DNA of 48,354 bases. Origin: Stagnihabitans sp043721775. GTDB lineage: Bacteria; Pseudomonadota; Alphaproteobacteria; Rhodobacterales; Rhodobacteraceae. Location: NCBI GenBank assembly GCA_043721775.1, contig JAYSQA010000077.1, positions 1 to 48,354 of the forward strand, read 5' to 3'. The position numbers were made by a program, and so were the translations under genes. Of the stretch, positions 31,605-40,110 are shown one piece after another (position 1 is the stretch's first letter; each line of letters begins with the position of its first letter). The notes beneath the pieces are model-generated. The model was not told the origin of the DNA, searched no databases, and was given only the letters and a program-made list of their open reading frames with translations.

Positions 31605-33049
31605 TGATGAAAGCAACTTTGCCCACCTATGACCGCAAGACGCTGAAACCCGGGATTGTCCATATCGGTCTCGGCAACTTTCACCGGGCGCATATGGCGG
31701 TTTATCTGGACGACCTGTTCGCGCTGGGGCTGGACCATGACTGGGCCATTCTGGGCGCGGGTGTGCGCGCGCCCGATACGCGGATGCGCGATGCGTTGAA
31801 GGCGCAGGATTGCCTTTCGACGGTGATCGAGCTTGACCCCTCGGGGCGTTCGGCGCGGCGGATCGGGTCAATGATCGACTTTCTGCCGGTGGAGCCTGAC
31901 AACGCCAGCCTGATTGCCGCACTGACCCGGCCCGAGATCCGGATTGTGTCTCTGACGGTGACCGAGGGCGGCTATTACGTGGATTCCACCGGCCAGTTTG
32001 ACCCGACCTCGCCCGATATCGCGGCGGATGGGGCGAACCCCGCGCATCCTGCGACGGCTTTCGGTGCCATAGTGGCGGCGTTGAAAGCGCGGCGGGCGGC
32101 GAGTGTGGTGCCGTTTACCGTGATGTCCTGCGATAACCTGCCCGGCAATGGCCATGTTGCCGAGGCGGCGGTGGTCGGCACCGCGCGGCTGTCAGACCCT
32201 GAACTGGCCGATTGGATCAAGGCCAACGTCGCCTTCCCGAATGGCATGGTGGACCGGATCACGCCGGCCACCGGCCCGCGGGAACGGGCGATGGCTGCCG
32301 GGTTTGGCTTGGCCGATGACCCGGTGCCGGTGACCTGTGAGCCGTTCCGGCAATGGGTGCTGCAAGACAACTTCCCCGCCGGTCGCCCGGCGCTGGAAAA
32401 GGTTGGCGTGACCTTCACCGATGCCGTCCATGCGTTTGAGACGATGAAAATCCGCATCCTGAACGGCGGCCACGCGATCATCGCCTATCCGGGCGGGCTG
32501 AAGGGCATCCATTTCGTGCATGAAGCGATGCAGGACGTTTTGATTCCGGCCTTCCTGGATGCCGTTGAGTCTAGGGAAATCCTGCCGATCGTGCCGCCAG
32601 TGCCGGGGCAGGATCTGATCGACTACAAGGCGTTGATCCTACAGCGCTTTGCCAACCCCGAGGTGGCAGACACCGAGCGGCGCTTGTGCCTGGACGGCTC
32701 AAACCGGCAGCCCAAGTTCATCGTGCCCTCGATCCGCGATAGTCTGGCGGCAGGTGCCAGGGCCGAGGGGCTGACCCTGCTGTCGGCCATGTGGTGCCGC
32801 TATTGTTTTGGGACGACCGAGGCCGGAGAGGTCATCCCGCCCAACGATCCGAACTGGGACATGCTTCAGGCACGGGCGCAGGAAGCCAGGACCAATCCGG
32901 CGGCCTGGATCGGGATGGACGCGGTTTACGGCGATCTCGCCCGCGACGCAGACTTTGTCGCACGCTTTGGCGAGGCTTTGGACTATATCTGGGCCAATGG
33001 CGTGGATGCAGCGATGATGCGCTATATTTCCGGCGCTGCCGCCAGTTGA
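31604..33049 (+). CDS. mtlK: Mannitol 2-dehydrogenase
   Basis: 481 residues, polyol-specific long-chain dehydrogenase family. It oxidises D-mannitol to D-fructose (and often D-arabitol to D-xylulose) with NAD+. The GIVHIGLGNFHRAHM N-terminus, TVTEGGYY, MSCDNLPGNG, MVDRITPAT and the active-site KIRILNGGHAIIAY region are typical. The ATG at 31604 shares a base with the smoS stop; a second ATG follows at once (31607). It is last in the operon, with a strong hairpin after the stop. No fructokinase or xylulokinase is in the window. Confidence 0.95.
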   Translation: MMKATLPTYDRKTLKPGIVHIGLGNFHRAHMAVYLDDLFALGLDHDWAILGAGVRAPDTRMRDALKAQDCLSTVIELDPSGRSARRIGSMIDFLPVEPDNASLIAALTRPEIRIVSLTVTEGGYYVDSTGQFDPTSPDIAADGANPAHPATAFGAIVAALKARRAASVVPFTVMSCDNLPGNGHVAEAAVVGTARLSDPELADWIKANVAFPNGMVDRITPATGPRERAMAAGFGLADDPVPVTCEPFRQWVLQDNFPAGRPALEKVGVTFTDAVHAFETMKIRILNGGHAIIAYPGGLKGIHFVHEAMQDVLIPAFLDAVESREILPIVPPVPGQDLIDYKALILQRFANPEVADTERRLCLDGSNRQPKFIVPSIRDSLAAGARAEGLTLLSAMWCRYCFGTTEAGEVIPPNDPNWDMLQARAQEARTNPAAWIGMDAVYGDLARDADFVARFGEALDYIWANGVDAAMMRYISGAAAS

Positions 33050-33054
33050 AACAG

Positions 33055-33079
33055 CCGGGGAGGTTTCACACCTCCCCGG
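33055..33079 (+). terminator. Hairpin ending the smo-mtlK operon
   Basis: CCGGGGAGGT / ACCTCCCCGG form a perfect 10-bp stem with loop TTCAC, six bases after the mtlK stop. It also lies in the convergent gap to anmK. Confidence 0.6.
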
Positions 33080-33087
33080 ACCCCTCC

Positions 33088-33113
33088 GTGGGATATTTAT
33101 GAACAAATGAAAT
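33088..33113 (+). repeat. Dispersed RTATTT element, copy e
   Basis: GTGGGATATTTATGAACAAA then TGAAAT, after the operon hairpin and three bases before the anmK stop. Confidence 0.55.
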
Positions 33114-33116
33114 AGA

Positions 33117-34199
33117 TCAAGGGTAGCAGATCTTGCCACCGCCGACCGCTGCCGGAACGCCTGTTGTGGAGGGGCAGGAGGTTGGCAGGCCGCGTTGAAC
33201 GCGGGCGGCGAGGTAGGCGAAGGCCTGCGCCTCCAGCATGTCGCCGTTGAGGCCTTGGGTTTCCACCGGGGCGACGTTGGGCATCAGGGCGGCAAGCGCC
33301 TGCATCAGGGCGGCGTTGTGGCGGCCTCCACCGGCGACTAGAAGTTGGGTGATGGGCGTCGGGAAGTGTTCCGCACCTTTGGCGACGGCGGCAGCAGCGC
33401 AGAGGGTCAGGGTGGCTGCGGCGTCAGCGTCATTCAGGTGAGCGACGGCTTCAAGCAGGCCGAAGGCGTTGCGGTCCAATGACTTGGGTGGCATGCGGTA
33501 GAAGTAGGGGTGGTTCAGGAAGGCCTCGACCACCTTGGGGTTGGGGGTGCCGGTACGGGCCAAGGTGCCGCCGTCATCCTGCGCCCTGCCCTGCCGCCCA
33601 AGCATCAGGTCGTTCAGGGGGGCGTTGGCGGGGCCGGTGTCGAAGGCCAGAAGCGCGCGGTCGGTTTCGGGGGCCGCGTGGCCCGGGTCGATCCAGGTGA
33701 CATTGCCGACGCCGCCGAGGTTGAGGATGGCGAGGGGCTGGGTGGCGCCGATGCGCCGCGCCAGCGCGTGGTGGAAGAAGGGCACCAAGGGGGCGCCCTG
33801 CCCGCCCAGTTCCACATCCGCCGTGCGAAAATCCCAGATGACGGGCAGCCGCAGCGCCTGCGCCAGCAGCGCTCCGTTGCCGGCCTGATGGGTGCCGCGC
33901 CCGCCGGGGTCATGGGCGAGGGTCTGGCCGTGGAACCCCACCAGCGCCACGCCCGAAAAGCGCGAGATCAGTTCGACATGGGCGGCCTCGACCACCTCAG
34001 CCGCCGCAGCCACATCGGGATCGCCGGGCCACTGGCCGAAAGCGGCACGTATCGTGGCACGCTCAGGCGCGGTATAGGGGCGGTAGGCGTCAGGCCCGAA
34101 GTCCAGCACCTGCACGCCGTCAGTCAGCACCATCGCCGCGTCCACCCCGTCAAGTGAGGTGCCAGACATCGTTCCCAGAACCCAAAGCGGCGCTTGCAT
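33117..34199 (-). CDS. anmK: Anhydro-N-acetylmuramic acid kinase
   Basis: 360 residues. It phosphorylates and opens anhydroMurNAc from recycled peptidoglycan to MurNAc-6-phosphate. The N-terminal GTMSGTSLDGVDAA (9-22) is the ATP-binding signature; VALVGFHGQTLAHDPGG, LNLGGVGNVTW and AFDTGPANAPLNDL are family motifs. The ATG at 34199 has AAGGGA five bases upstream. It diverges from tyrS, an arrangement common in related bacteria. Confidence 0.94.
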   Translation of the reverse strand: MQAPLWVLGTMSGTSLDGVDAAMVLTDGVQVLDFGPDAYRPYTAPERATIRAAFGQWPGDPDVAAAAEVVEAAHVELISRFSGVALVGFHGQTLAHDPGGRGTHQAGNGALLAQALRLPVIWDFRTADVELGGQGAPLVPFFHHALARRIGATQPLAILNLGGVGNVTWIDPGHAAPETDRALLAFDTGPANAPLNDLMLGRQGRAQDDGGTLARTGTPNPKVVEAFLNHPYFYRMPPKSLDRNAFGLLEAVAHLNDADAAATLTLCAAAAVAKGAEHFPTPITQLLVAGGGRHNAALMQALAALMPNVAPVETQGLNGDMLEAQAFAYLAARVQRGLPTSCPSTTGVPAAVGGGKICYP

Positions 34200-34272
34200 C
34201 TTTCCCTTCACCGCCACCCCCGCTATAGACCTGCTACCTTGACGCACGCCTGTCTTAGTAAATGAGGCCACC

Positions 34273-35523
34273 ATGACCTACCATCCGAAATCCGACTTCA
34301 TGCGCGTGATGATGGAACGCGGCTTTCTGGCCGATTGCACGGATTATCAGGCCTTGGATGACGCCTTTCTGGCCGGGGTGGTGCCGGGCTATGTAGGCTT
34401 TGATGCCACAGCGCGGTCCTTGCATGTGGGCTCCCTGATCCAGATCATGATGCTGCGCTGGTTGCAGAAATGCGGCGGCAAGCCGATTGTGCTGATGGGT
34501 GGCGGGACCACCAAGATCGGCGATCCATCGTTTCGGGCGGATGAGCGGCCCTTGCTGACCGACGCCCAGATTGATGACAACATTGCCGGGATCAAACGGG
34601 CGTTCACGCCGTATATCGCGTTCGGCGATGGTCCGACCGATGCCATCATGGTCAACAATGCCGAGTGGCTGGACGGCCTCAACTACATCGGCTTCCTGCG
34701 CGACATCGGCAAGCATTTCAGCGTCAACCGGATGCTGTCGTTTGACAGCGTCAAGTCCAGGCTGGACCGTGAGCAATCGCTGTCCTTCCTCGAATTCAAC
34801 TACATGATCCTGCAAGCTTACGACTTTCTGGAACTGAACCGCCGCTATGGCTGCCTGATCCAGATGGGCGGGTCCGACCAATGGGGCAACATCGTCAACG
34901 GCGTTGACCTGACACGGCGGGTGGTGGAGCACGAGGTGTACGGCCTGACATCGCCCCTGCTGACCACCAGCGACGGCAAGAAGATGGGCAAAAGCCAGAA
35001 TGGCGCGGTGTGGCTGAATGCCGACCTCCTCAGCCCCTACGAGTTCTGGCAGTTCTGGCGCAACACCACCGATGCCGATGTGGGCCGTTTTCTGAAACTT
35101 TACACCGATCTGGCGCTGGAGCAGTGCAACCGTCTCGGCGCGCTACAGGGGGCCGAGATCAACCTTGGCAAAATTGCCCTGGCCAATGCAGTGACGACGC
35201 TCTTGCATGGGGCAGCGGCGGCGGCGGCGGCAGAGGCCACGGCGAAAGAGGTCTTCGAAAAAGGCGGCGTCGGCGATGACCTGCCGACGCTGACCCTGTC
35301 GCCCGCCGAACTTGCAGACGGCATCACCGTAGCACAGCTTTTCGTCCGCTCTGGCCTCGCTGCCACTGGCAAGGATGCCAAACGGCTGATTACCGAGGGC
35401 GGGGCCCGGATGAATGACGAGGTCGTCCTCGACGCAAGGCAACGCATCGGTGCCGGTGAACTGGCCGAACCCCTGAAACTGACCGCAGGCAAAAAGCGTC
35501 ATGCGCTGGTGGTTCTGGGCTGA
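34273..35523 (+). CDS. tyrS: Tyrosyl-tRNA synthetase
   Basis: 416 residues, class I synthetase. GFDATARSLHVGS carries the HIGH-type motif (HVGS, 51-54) and KKMGKS the KMSKS-type loop (237-241). QMGGSDQWGNIVNG is the tyrosine site. The C-terminal S4 RNA-binding domain (about 350-410) is present, so the protein is full length. GAGG precedes the ATG. It is monocistronic with a long hairpin downstream. Confidence 0.97.
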   Translation: MTYHPKSDFMRVMMERGFLADCTDYQALDDAFLAGVVPGYVGFDATARSLHVGSLIQIMMLRWLQKCGGKPIVLMGGGTTKIGDPSFRADERPLLTDAQIDDNIAGIKRAFTPYIAFGDGPTDAIMVNNAEWLDGLNYIGFLRDIGKHFSVNRMLSFDSVKSRLDREQSLSFLEFNYMILQAYDFLELNRRYGCLIQMGGSDQWGNIVNGVDLTRRVVEHEVYGLTSPLLTTSDGKKMGKSQNGAVWLNADLLSPYEFWQFWRNTTDADVGRFLKLYTDLALEQCNRLGALQGAEINLGKIALANAVTTLLHGAAAAAAAEATAKEVFEKGGVGDDLPTLTLSPAELADGITVAQLFVRSGLAATGKDAKRLITEGGARMNDEVVLDARQRIGAGELAEPLKLTAGKKRHALVVLG

Positions 35524-35542
35524 CCCGCGCACCCTGCCCCTG

Positions 35543-35570
35543 CCCTTTCGCATTTGCCCAAATATCCTCG
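35543..35570 (-). repeat. Dispersed RTATTT element, copy f
   Basis: Minus strand CGAGGATATTTGGGCAAATG then CGAAAGGG, between the tyrS stop and the hairpin at 35576-35604. Confidence 0.55.
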
Positions 35571-35575
35571 GGGGG

Positions 35576-35604
35576 GTCTGGGGGGGCAGACGGCCCCCCC
35601 AGAC
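35576..35604 (+). terminator. Hairpin after tyrS
   Basis: GTCTGGGGGGG / CCCCCCCAGAC form a perfect 11-bp stem with a 7-base loop, 52 bp after the tyrS stop and facing the convergent aldo/keto reductase gene. No T-run. Confidence 0.55.
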
Positions 35605-35657
35605 GGGTCCGCAAAGCGCCGTTCTGGCCGTGTGGCATTCTGTCTGATTGGGATCCG

Positions 35658-35694
35658 GTCAGGCCGAAACCCTGTCAGGCCGAAACCCTGTCAG
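35658..35694. repeat. 16-bp tandem repeat, two and a third copies
   Basis: GTCAGGCCGAAACCCT occurs twice in a row and begins a third time, running into the stop codon of the aldo/keto reductase gene (35691). Confidence 0.75.
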
Positions 35695-36713
35695 ATTGGC
35701 GCCGGATTGCGGCTGAAACCGCTCTGGTGCCAGTAGGGATAGGGCAAGGGCGGGCGGCTGACGGCGTCCAGACGCTCCAGTTGATCGGCCGACAGGTGCC
35801 AGCCCACAGCGCCAAGGTTCTCGCGCAGTTGGGTCTCGGTGCGCGCGCCGATGATCACCGTTGATACGGTGGGGCGCGACAGCACCCAGTTCAGGGCGAT
35901 CTGCGGGACAGTTTTGCCGGTTTCCACGGCAATCTCGTCCAGAACGTCCATCACGTTGTAAAACACCTCCTCTGACACCGGCGGCGCGGAATTGCCGTTC
36001 CGGGCGGCGCGCGAGGTTGCGTCAATCGGGGTGCTGCGGCGGTATTTGCCGCCCAGGCGGCCCCAGCCAAGCGGGCTCCACACCACGGCACCAACACCCT
36101 GGTCAAGGCCAAGCGGCATCAGCTCCCATTCATAATCGCGGCACAAAAGCGAGTAATAGGCCTGATGCGCCACGTGACGGGTCAGGCCGTGCTTTTCAGA
36201 CACCGCCAAGGATTTCATCAGATGCCAGCCAGAGAAGTTCGAGCAACCCGTGTAAAGCACCTTGCCTGCCGAGACGAGGTCATCGAGCGTGCGCATCACC
36301 TCGTCCTGCGGGGTCAGGGCGTCGAACCCGTGCAACTGAAACAGGTCGATATGGTCAGTCCCCAGCCGCTTCAGCGACGCGTCCACCGCCTTCATCAGAT
36401 GAAAGCGCGAAGACCCCACGGTGTTCGGTCCATCCGCGACCTGAAAGGTGGCCTTGGTCGAGATCAGCACCTGATCGCGGCGACCCTTGATGGCAGCACC
36501 AAGAATTTCCTCGGCAGCACCAGCCGAATACACATCGGCGCTGTCAAACATCGTCAGGCCCGCGTCAAGGCAGATGTCGACCAGTCTTGTCGCCTCGGCA
36601 GTATCGGTGGTGCCCCAGGCCTTGAAGAAATCACCTTTGCCCCCGAAGGTGCCAGTGCCAAAGGTCAAGGCGGGAACCATCAGGCCGGATCGGCCAAGGC
36701 GGCGGTGTTCCAT
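35691..36713 (-). CDS. Aldo/keto reductase
   Basis: 340 residues, NADPH-dependent TIM-barrel reductase. FDSADVYSAG holds D57 and Y62, ISTKATF the catalytic lysine, and QLHGFDALTPQDEVM the following histidine. It resembles the Tas/YajO/Kv-beta branch. The start at 36713 has GGAG upstream; the longer start at 36776 runs through an AT-rich palindrome. It stands alone between two repeat regions. Substrate unknown; probably reduces small aldehydes or ketones. Confidence 0.9.
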   Translation of the reverse strand: MEHRRLGRSGLMVPALTFGTGTFGGKGDFFKAWGTTDTAEATRLVDICLDAGLTMFDSADVYSAGAAEEILGAAIKGRRDQVLISTKATFQVADGPNTVGSSRFHLMKAVDASLKRLGTDHIDLFQLHGFDALTPQDEVMRTLDDLVSAGKVLYTGCSNFSGWHLMKSLAVSEKHGLTRHVAHQAYYSLLCRDYEWELMPLGLDQGVGAVVWSPLGWGRLGGKYRRSTPIDATSRAARNGNSAPPVSEEVFYNVMDVLDEIAVETGKTVPQIALNWVLSRPTVSTVIIGARTETQLRENLGAVGWHLSADQLERLDAVSRPPLPYPYWHQSGFSRNPAPI

Positions 36714-36764
36714 GGGGGGCTCCGTTGGATTGCGGATTTGGATTGGCCTGAAATTCTTAGACCC

Positions 36765-36787
36765 AAAATTTTTCATCGAAAAATTTT
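36765..36787. repeat. AT-rich palindrome, copy 1
   Basis: AAAATTTTTC / GAAAAATTTT with a 3-base centre, 52 bp upstream of the aldo/keto reductase start. It is related to the copies at 36815 and 42992. Confidence 0.65.
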
Positions 36788-36814
36788 TTTGAAAATTTCT
36801 TTGGCAAAAGATTT

Positions 36815-36853
36815 ACCGGCCCAAAATTTTTCGACGAAAAATTTTGGGCCGGT
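36815..36853. repeat. AT-rich palindrome with GC ends, copy 2
   Basis: A perfect 39-bp palindrome: 19-bp arms around a single A, the left arm ending CCAAAATTTTTCG and flanked by ACCGGCC. It begins 10 bp after the end of the secreted cyclophilin gene (36863, minus strand) and could terminate it. The AT core is shared with the palindromes at 36765 and 42992. Confidence 0.75.
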
Positions 36854-36862
36854 CCTTCGGAA

Positions 36863-37432
36863 TTATTCCTGAACGGTGACTTTCGCCATCACGTCCGGGT
36901 CAGTGACCACGCCATTATCACCGCCGCCGCGCTTGATCGCGTCGACGATGTCCATGCCTTTGATCACCTTGCCAATGACCGTGTATTGACCGTTCAGATT
37001 GTCCGCCGGGGCGAACATGATGAAGAACTGGCTGTTGCCGGAATTCGGGTCGCTGGCGCGTGCCATGCCAACAATCCCCCGCTCAAACGGGGTGTCGGTG
37101 AATTCGGCCGGCAGGTCTGGCATGTCCGATCCGCCCATCCCCGCCATCGAGGTGTCGCCACCCTTCTTGCCATATTTCACGTCACCGGTCTGCGCCATGA
37201 AGCCGTCGATCACGCGGTGAAACACCACGTTGTCATAGGCGCCCGCCTTGGCCAGTGCGACGATCTGCGCCACCGATTTCGGGGCAAGGTCGGGCGACAG
37301 GTCAATGACGATCTCGCCATTGGCGGTGCCCGCGACCTCGATCACCAGATTGGGGCCGGGGCCGTCGCCTTCGGCAAAGACCGGGGAGGACAGGAGGATG
37401 AGGGCGGACGCCGCCAGAATATTACGCAACAT
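36863..37432 (-). CDS. Peptidyl-prolyl cis-trans isomerase, cyclophilin type, exported
   Basis: 189 residues. A signal peptide (NILAASALILLSSPVFA, cut after residue 20) sends it to the periplasm, followed by a cyclophilin domain with FHRVIDGFMAQTGD, NSGNSQFFIMFA and GKVIKGMDIVD. It speeds folding of secreted proteins by isomerising proline bonds. The ATG overlaps the end of the upstream cytoplasmic cyclophilin gene by 11 bp, so the two are translationally linked. The C-terminal GVVTDPDVMAKVTVQE is the usual bacterial ending. Confidence 0.93.
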   Translation of the reverse strand: MLRNILAASALILLSSPVFAEGDGPGPNLVIEVAGTANGEIVIDLSPDLAPKSVAQIVALAKAGAYDNVVFHRVIDGFMAQTGDVKYGKKGGDTSMAGMGGSDMPDLPAEFTDTPFERGIVGMARASDPNSGNSQFFIMFAPADNLNGQYTVIGKVIKGMDIVDAIKRGGGDNGVVTDPDVMAKVTVQE

Positions 37433-37931
37433 CGGCGGCCACCTTCACGCTGATCATGCGGTCGGGATTGGCCGCAGGCTCCCCCCGGACGATGGCGTCG
37501 ACATGCTCCATCCCCGACACCACGCGGCCATAAACCGTGTATTGCTTGTTCAGGAAGTGGTTGTCAGAGAAGTTGATGAAGAACTGGCTGTTGGCCGAAT
37601 TCGGGCTGGAAGACCGTGCCGCGCCGATCGTACCCCGGTCATGCGGCAGCGCCGAAAACTCGGCCGGAACGTCGGGGTATTTCGATCCACCGGTCCCGGC
37701 GCGGCGCAGGTTGAAGTCTTTTTCCATGTTGCCGTTTTCCACATCGCCGGTCTGTGCCATGAAGCCTTCGATCACGCGGTGGAACGCCACGTTGTCATAA
37801 GCCCCGTCGCGCGCCAGTTGCTTCATGCGTTCGACATGCTTGGGCGCTACGTCGGGCAGCAGGGCAATCACCACCTCGCCCCCCTTGAGGGTGAGGATGA
37901 TGGTGTTCTCGGGATCCTTGAAATCGGGCAT
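37422..37931 (-). CDS. Peptidyl-prolyl cis-trans isomerase, cyclophilin type, cytoplasmic
   Basis: 169 residues with FHRVIEGFMAQTGD, NSANSQFFINF and YGRVVSGMEHVDAI; no signal peptide. The start at 37931 is chosen because AAAGGA lies 7-8 bp upstream and the protein then begins MPDFKDPENTI, as in related enzymes; the ATG at 37952 has no ribosome-binding site. It likely arose by duplication with the exported paralogue downstream. Together they serve cytoplasm and periplasm. Confidence 0.92.
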   Translation of the reverse strand: MPDFKDPENTIILTLKGGEVVIALLPDVAPKHVERMKQLARDGAYDNVAFHRVIEGFMAQTGDVENGNMEKDFNLRRAGTGGSKYPDVPAEFSALPHDRGTIGAARSSSPNSANSQFFINFSDNHFLNKQYTVYGRVVSGMEHVDAIVRGEPAANPDRMISVKVAADVA

Positions 37932-38056
37932 GGGCCAGTCCTTTGTTGTCATTTGGCGCAGAAACTAGCCGATACTGGGGGGCAAGGGAAAGGCCCGACA
38001 GTTGACCTTTGGCCGCATTGCGCGGAAAGAGGAACAATTCAGACAGGAGGCGCAAA

Positions 38057-39247
38057 ATGGCCTGGAAGACGATTGATGACGTGGCACTGGCGGGCAAGGT
38101 CGTTCTGACCCGTGTGGACATCAACGTGCCGATGGAGGGCGATGTCGTCACCGACACCACCCGCATCGACAAGATCCGCCCGACGGTGGAGGACATCATC
38201 GCACGCGGTGGCAAGGTGGTGCTTCTGGCCCACTTTGACCGGCCCAAGGGCAAGGTCGTGCCCGCAATGAGCCTTGGCCGGCTCAGGGGCGCGGTTGAGG
38301 CCGCACTCGGGCGCCGCGTGGTGTTTGGTGCCGATTGCGTGGGGCCGGTGGCTGCCGCTGCGATTGCAACGGCGGGCCAGGGCGATGTGGTTCTGCTGGA
38401 AAACACCCGCTTTCATCCGGGCGAAGAGAAGAACGACCCGGCCTTTGCCGCTCAACTGGCCGCTTTGGGCGATATTTACGTCAATGACGCGTTTTCGGCG
38501 GCGCACCGTGCCCATGCTTCGACCGAAAGCCTGGCGCGGCTGATGCCTGCGGCGGCGGGCCGGTTGATGGAAGCCGAACTGAAGGCGCTGGAGGCGGCCC
38601 TTGGCACGCCGGCCCGGCCGGTGGTGGCGGTGGTGGGTGGGGCCAAGGTTTCGACCAAGCTGGAGCTGTTGGGCAACCTTGTCACCAAAGTTGATCATCT
38701 GGTGATCGGCGGTGGCATGGCCAACACCTTCCTTGTGGCGCAGGGTTTTGAGGTTGGCAAATCGCTGGCCGAGCGGGACATGGCGCCAACGGCGCTGGAG
38801 ATCGTGACCAAAGCCAGGGCGGCGGGTTGCACCATTCATCTGCCGGTTGATCTGGTGGTGGCGGGCGAGTTCCGGGCGGGGGCGGCCAACAAGGTGGTAG
38901 CCGTGGCGGACTGCCCGGCGGATCAGATGATTCTCGACGCCGGGCCGCAGACGGTGGCGGAGATCACATTGGTGTTTGATGCCTGCAAGACGCTGATCTG
39001 GAACGGGCCTTTGGGGGCGTTCGAGATAGCCCCCTTCGATGCCGCCACCACGGCTGCGGCTAAGGTCGCGGCAGAGTTGACGCGGGCGGGCAGGCTGATT
39101 TCAGTCGCGGGCGGCGGCGATACGGTGTCAGCGCTGCATCACGCCGGGGTGGCCGCGGATTTCACCTTCATCTCGACTGCGGGCGGCGCGTTCCTGGAGT
39201 GGATGGAGGGCAAGGATTTGCCCGGCGTTGCGGCTTTGATGGGGTGA
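38057..39247 (+). CDS. pgk: Phosphoglycerate kinase
   Basis: 396 residues. It transfers phosphate between 1,3-bisphosphoglycerate and ADP in glycolysis, gluconeogenesis and, in autotrophs, the Calvin cycle. LTRVDINVPMEG, AHFDRPKGK, ENTRFHPGEEKND and the nucleotide-binding GGAKVSTKLELL and AGGGDTVSAL are intact. AGGAGG lies six bases before the ATG. It is divergent from the cyclophilin pair and followed by a GC hairpin and a repeat element. Confidence 0.97.
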   Translation: MAWKTIDDVALAGKVVLTRVDINVPMEGDVVTDTTRIDKIRPTVEDIIARGGKVVLLAHFDRPKGKVVPAMSLGRLRGAVEAALGRRVVFGADCVGPVAAAAIATAGQGDVVLLENTRFHPGEEKNDPAFAAQLAALGDIYVNDAFSAAHRAHASTESLARLMPAAAGRLMEAELKALEAALGTPARPVVAVVGGAKVSTKLELLGNLVTKVDHLVIGGGMANTFLVAQGFEVGKSLAERDMAPTALEIVTKARAAGCTIHLPVDLVVAGEFRAGAANKVVAVADCPADQMILDAGPQTVAEITLVFDACKTLIWNGPLGAFEIAPFDAATTAAAKVAAELTRAGRLISVAGGGDTVSALHHAGVAADFTFISTAGGAFLEWMEGKDLPGVAALMG

Positions 39248-39273
39248 GATGTCCTGCGGCGGGGGAAGCCTCC

Positions 39274-39304
39274 GGCGGGGATATTTGGACAAGTATGAAA
39301 GGGG
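39274..39304 (+). repeat. Dispersed RTATTT element, copy g
   Basis: GGCGGGGATATTTGGACAAG then TATGAAAGGGG, 27 bp after the pgk stop; the closest match to the shared pattern. Confidence 0.6.
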
Positions 39305-39316
39305 GGGGCGGGGGGA

Positions 39317-39350
39317 ACCTGTGCGCCCCTTTTGCTTTTGGCGCGCAGGT
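39317..39350 (+). terminator. Hairpin downstream of pgk
   Basis: ACCTGTGCGCC / GGCGCGCAGGT pair over 11 bp with one mismatch, with a pyrimidine-rich 12-base loop. Possible terminator for pgk. Confidence 0.4.
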
Positions 39351-39417
39351 CGGGCAGAGTTGGGGTCAGAGGGGCGAGTTCAAGCCGGAGTACAAGGAGC
39401 GAGTGGCGGGTGGCAGG

Positions 39418-39873
39418 ATGCAGGGTTTGGTGACCCGCAAGGCGGTGGCGGACGATGCCGCAGGGCTGTTGGCGCTGGCGGAGGCGTTGACGCGCTATCA
39501 TGACGATGTGCCTCGGCTGACGCGGGCCGGGGTGGAGCGGGATTTCTTCGGGGCCAGCCCGTGGTTTCATGGGCTGGTGGCGGAGGCTGCGGGGGCTTTG
39601 GTCGGCTATGCAGCGCTGCTGCCGCTGGCGCGGCTGGGTTATGGCGAACGGGGTTTGGATTTGCACCATCTGTTCGTGGTTGCGGCGGCGCGGCGTTTGG
39701 GCGTTGGGTCGGCGCTGGTGCGGGCGGCAGAGGTTTTGGGCCGCGATCTGGGGTGCAGCTATCTGATCATTGGCACCCATCCGGGCAACGCGGCAGCACA
39801 GGCGTATTACCAGCGCATGGGGTATGGGCCGCTGCCCAACACGGCCGTGCGTTTCACCCGTCGGTTGGACTGA
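39418..39873 (+). CDS. GNAT family N-acetyltransferase
   Basis: 151 residues. The acetyl-CoA-binding region reads LHHLFVVAAARRLGVGSALV (the family R-x-x-G-x-G/A loop as RRLGVG), followed by AAQAYYQRMGYG near the C-terminus. It moves acetyl from acetyl-CoA to an amine; the acceptor is unknown. A GTG at 39403 with AAGGAG upstream is a real alternative start, adding five residues. An upstream frame back to 39199 overlaps pgk and is not family-like. Confidence 0.85.
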   Translation: MQGLVTRKAVADDAAGLLALAEALTRYHDDVPRLTRAGVERDFFGASPWFHGLVAEAAGALVGYAALLPLARLGYGERGLDLHHLFVVAAARRLGVGSALVRAAEVLGRDLGCSYLIIGTHPGNAAAQAYYQRMGYGPLPNTAVRFTRRLD

Positions 39874-39963
39874 CGGCTTTCACCCAAGGGGAGGATGAGT
39901 GCTGCGCGGCTGCGCAGGCATGATGCAGCAGCGGCCTTTCGCGGGCCTTTTCGGCTGACGTAT

Positions 39964-40089
39964 TTGTTGCCGCAGTCGGTTTTGTGGCGGCAGTCACGTC
40001 TGAGGCGGCAGTCGCTTTTGTGGCGGCAGTCGCTTCAGTGGCGGCAGTCGCTTCGGTGGCGGCAGTCGCTTCGGTGGCGGCAGTCAGTC
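39964..40089. repeat. 18-bp tandem array, seven units
   Basis: Seven consecutive 18-bp units with consensus GTGGCGGCAGTCGCTTCG between the acetyltransferase and phytoene-synthase-like genes. Units 3-6 share a nearly identical GGCGGCAGTCGCTT core; the first and last are degenerate. On the minus strand the units spell TAATEA hexapeptides, on the plus strand RWRQSL. No credible gene contains them, although a 67-codon frame from 39895 spans the array. Confidence 0.85.
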
Positions 40090-40110
40090 TGGTCTTGAAA
40101 CCGCTTGCTG

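Noticed and set aside
39895..40098. 67-codon frame with RWRQSL repeats
   Set aside because: Made mainly of the 18-bp tandem array; the G-rich stretch touches the ATG directly, leaving no normal spacing, and no homologue is apparent. Reported as a repeat, not a gene.
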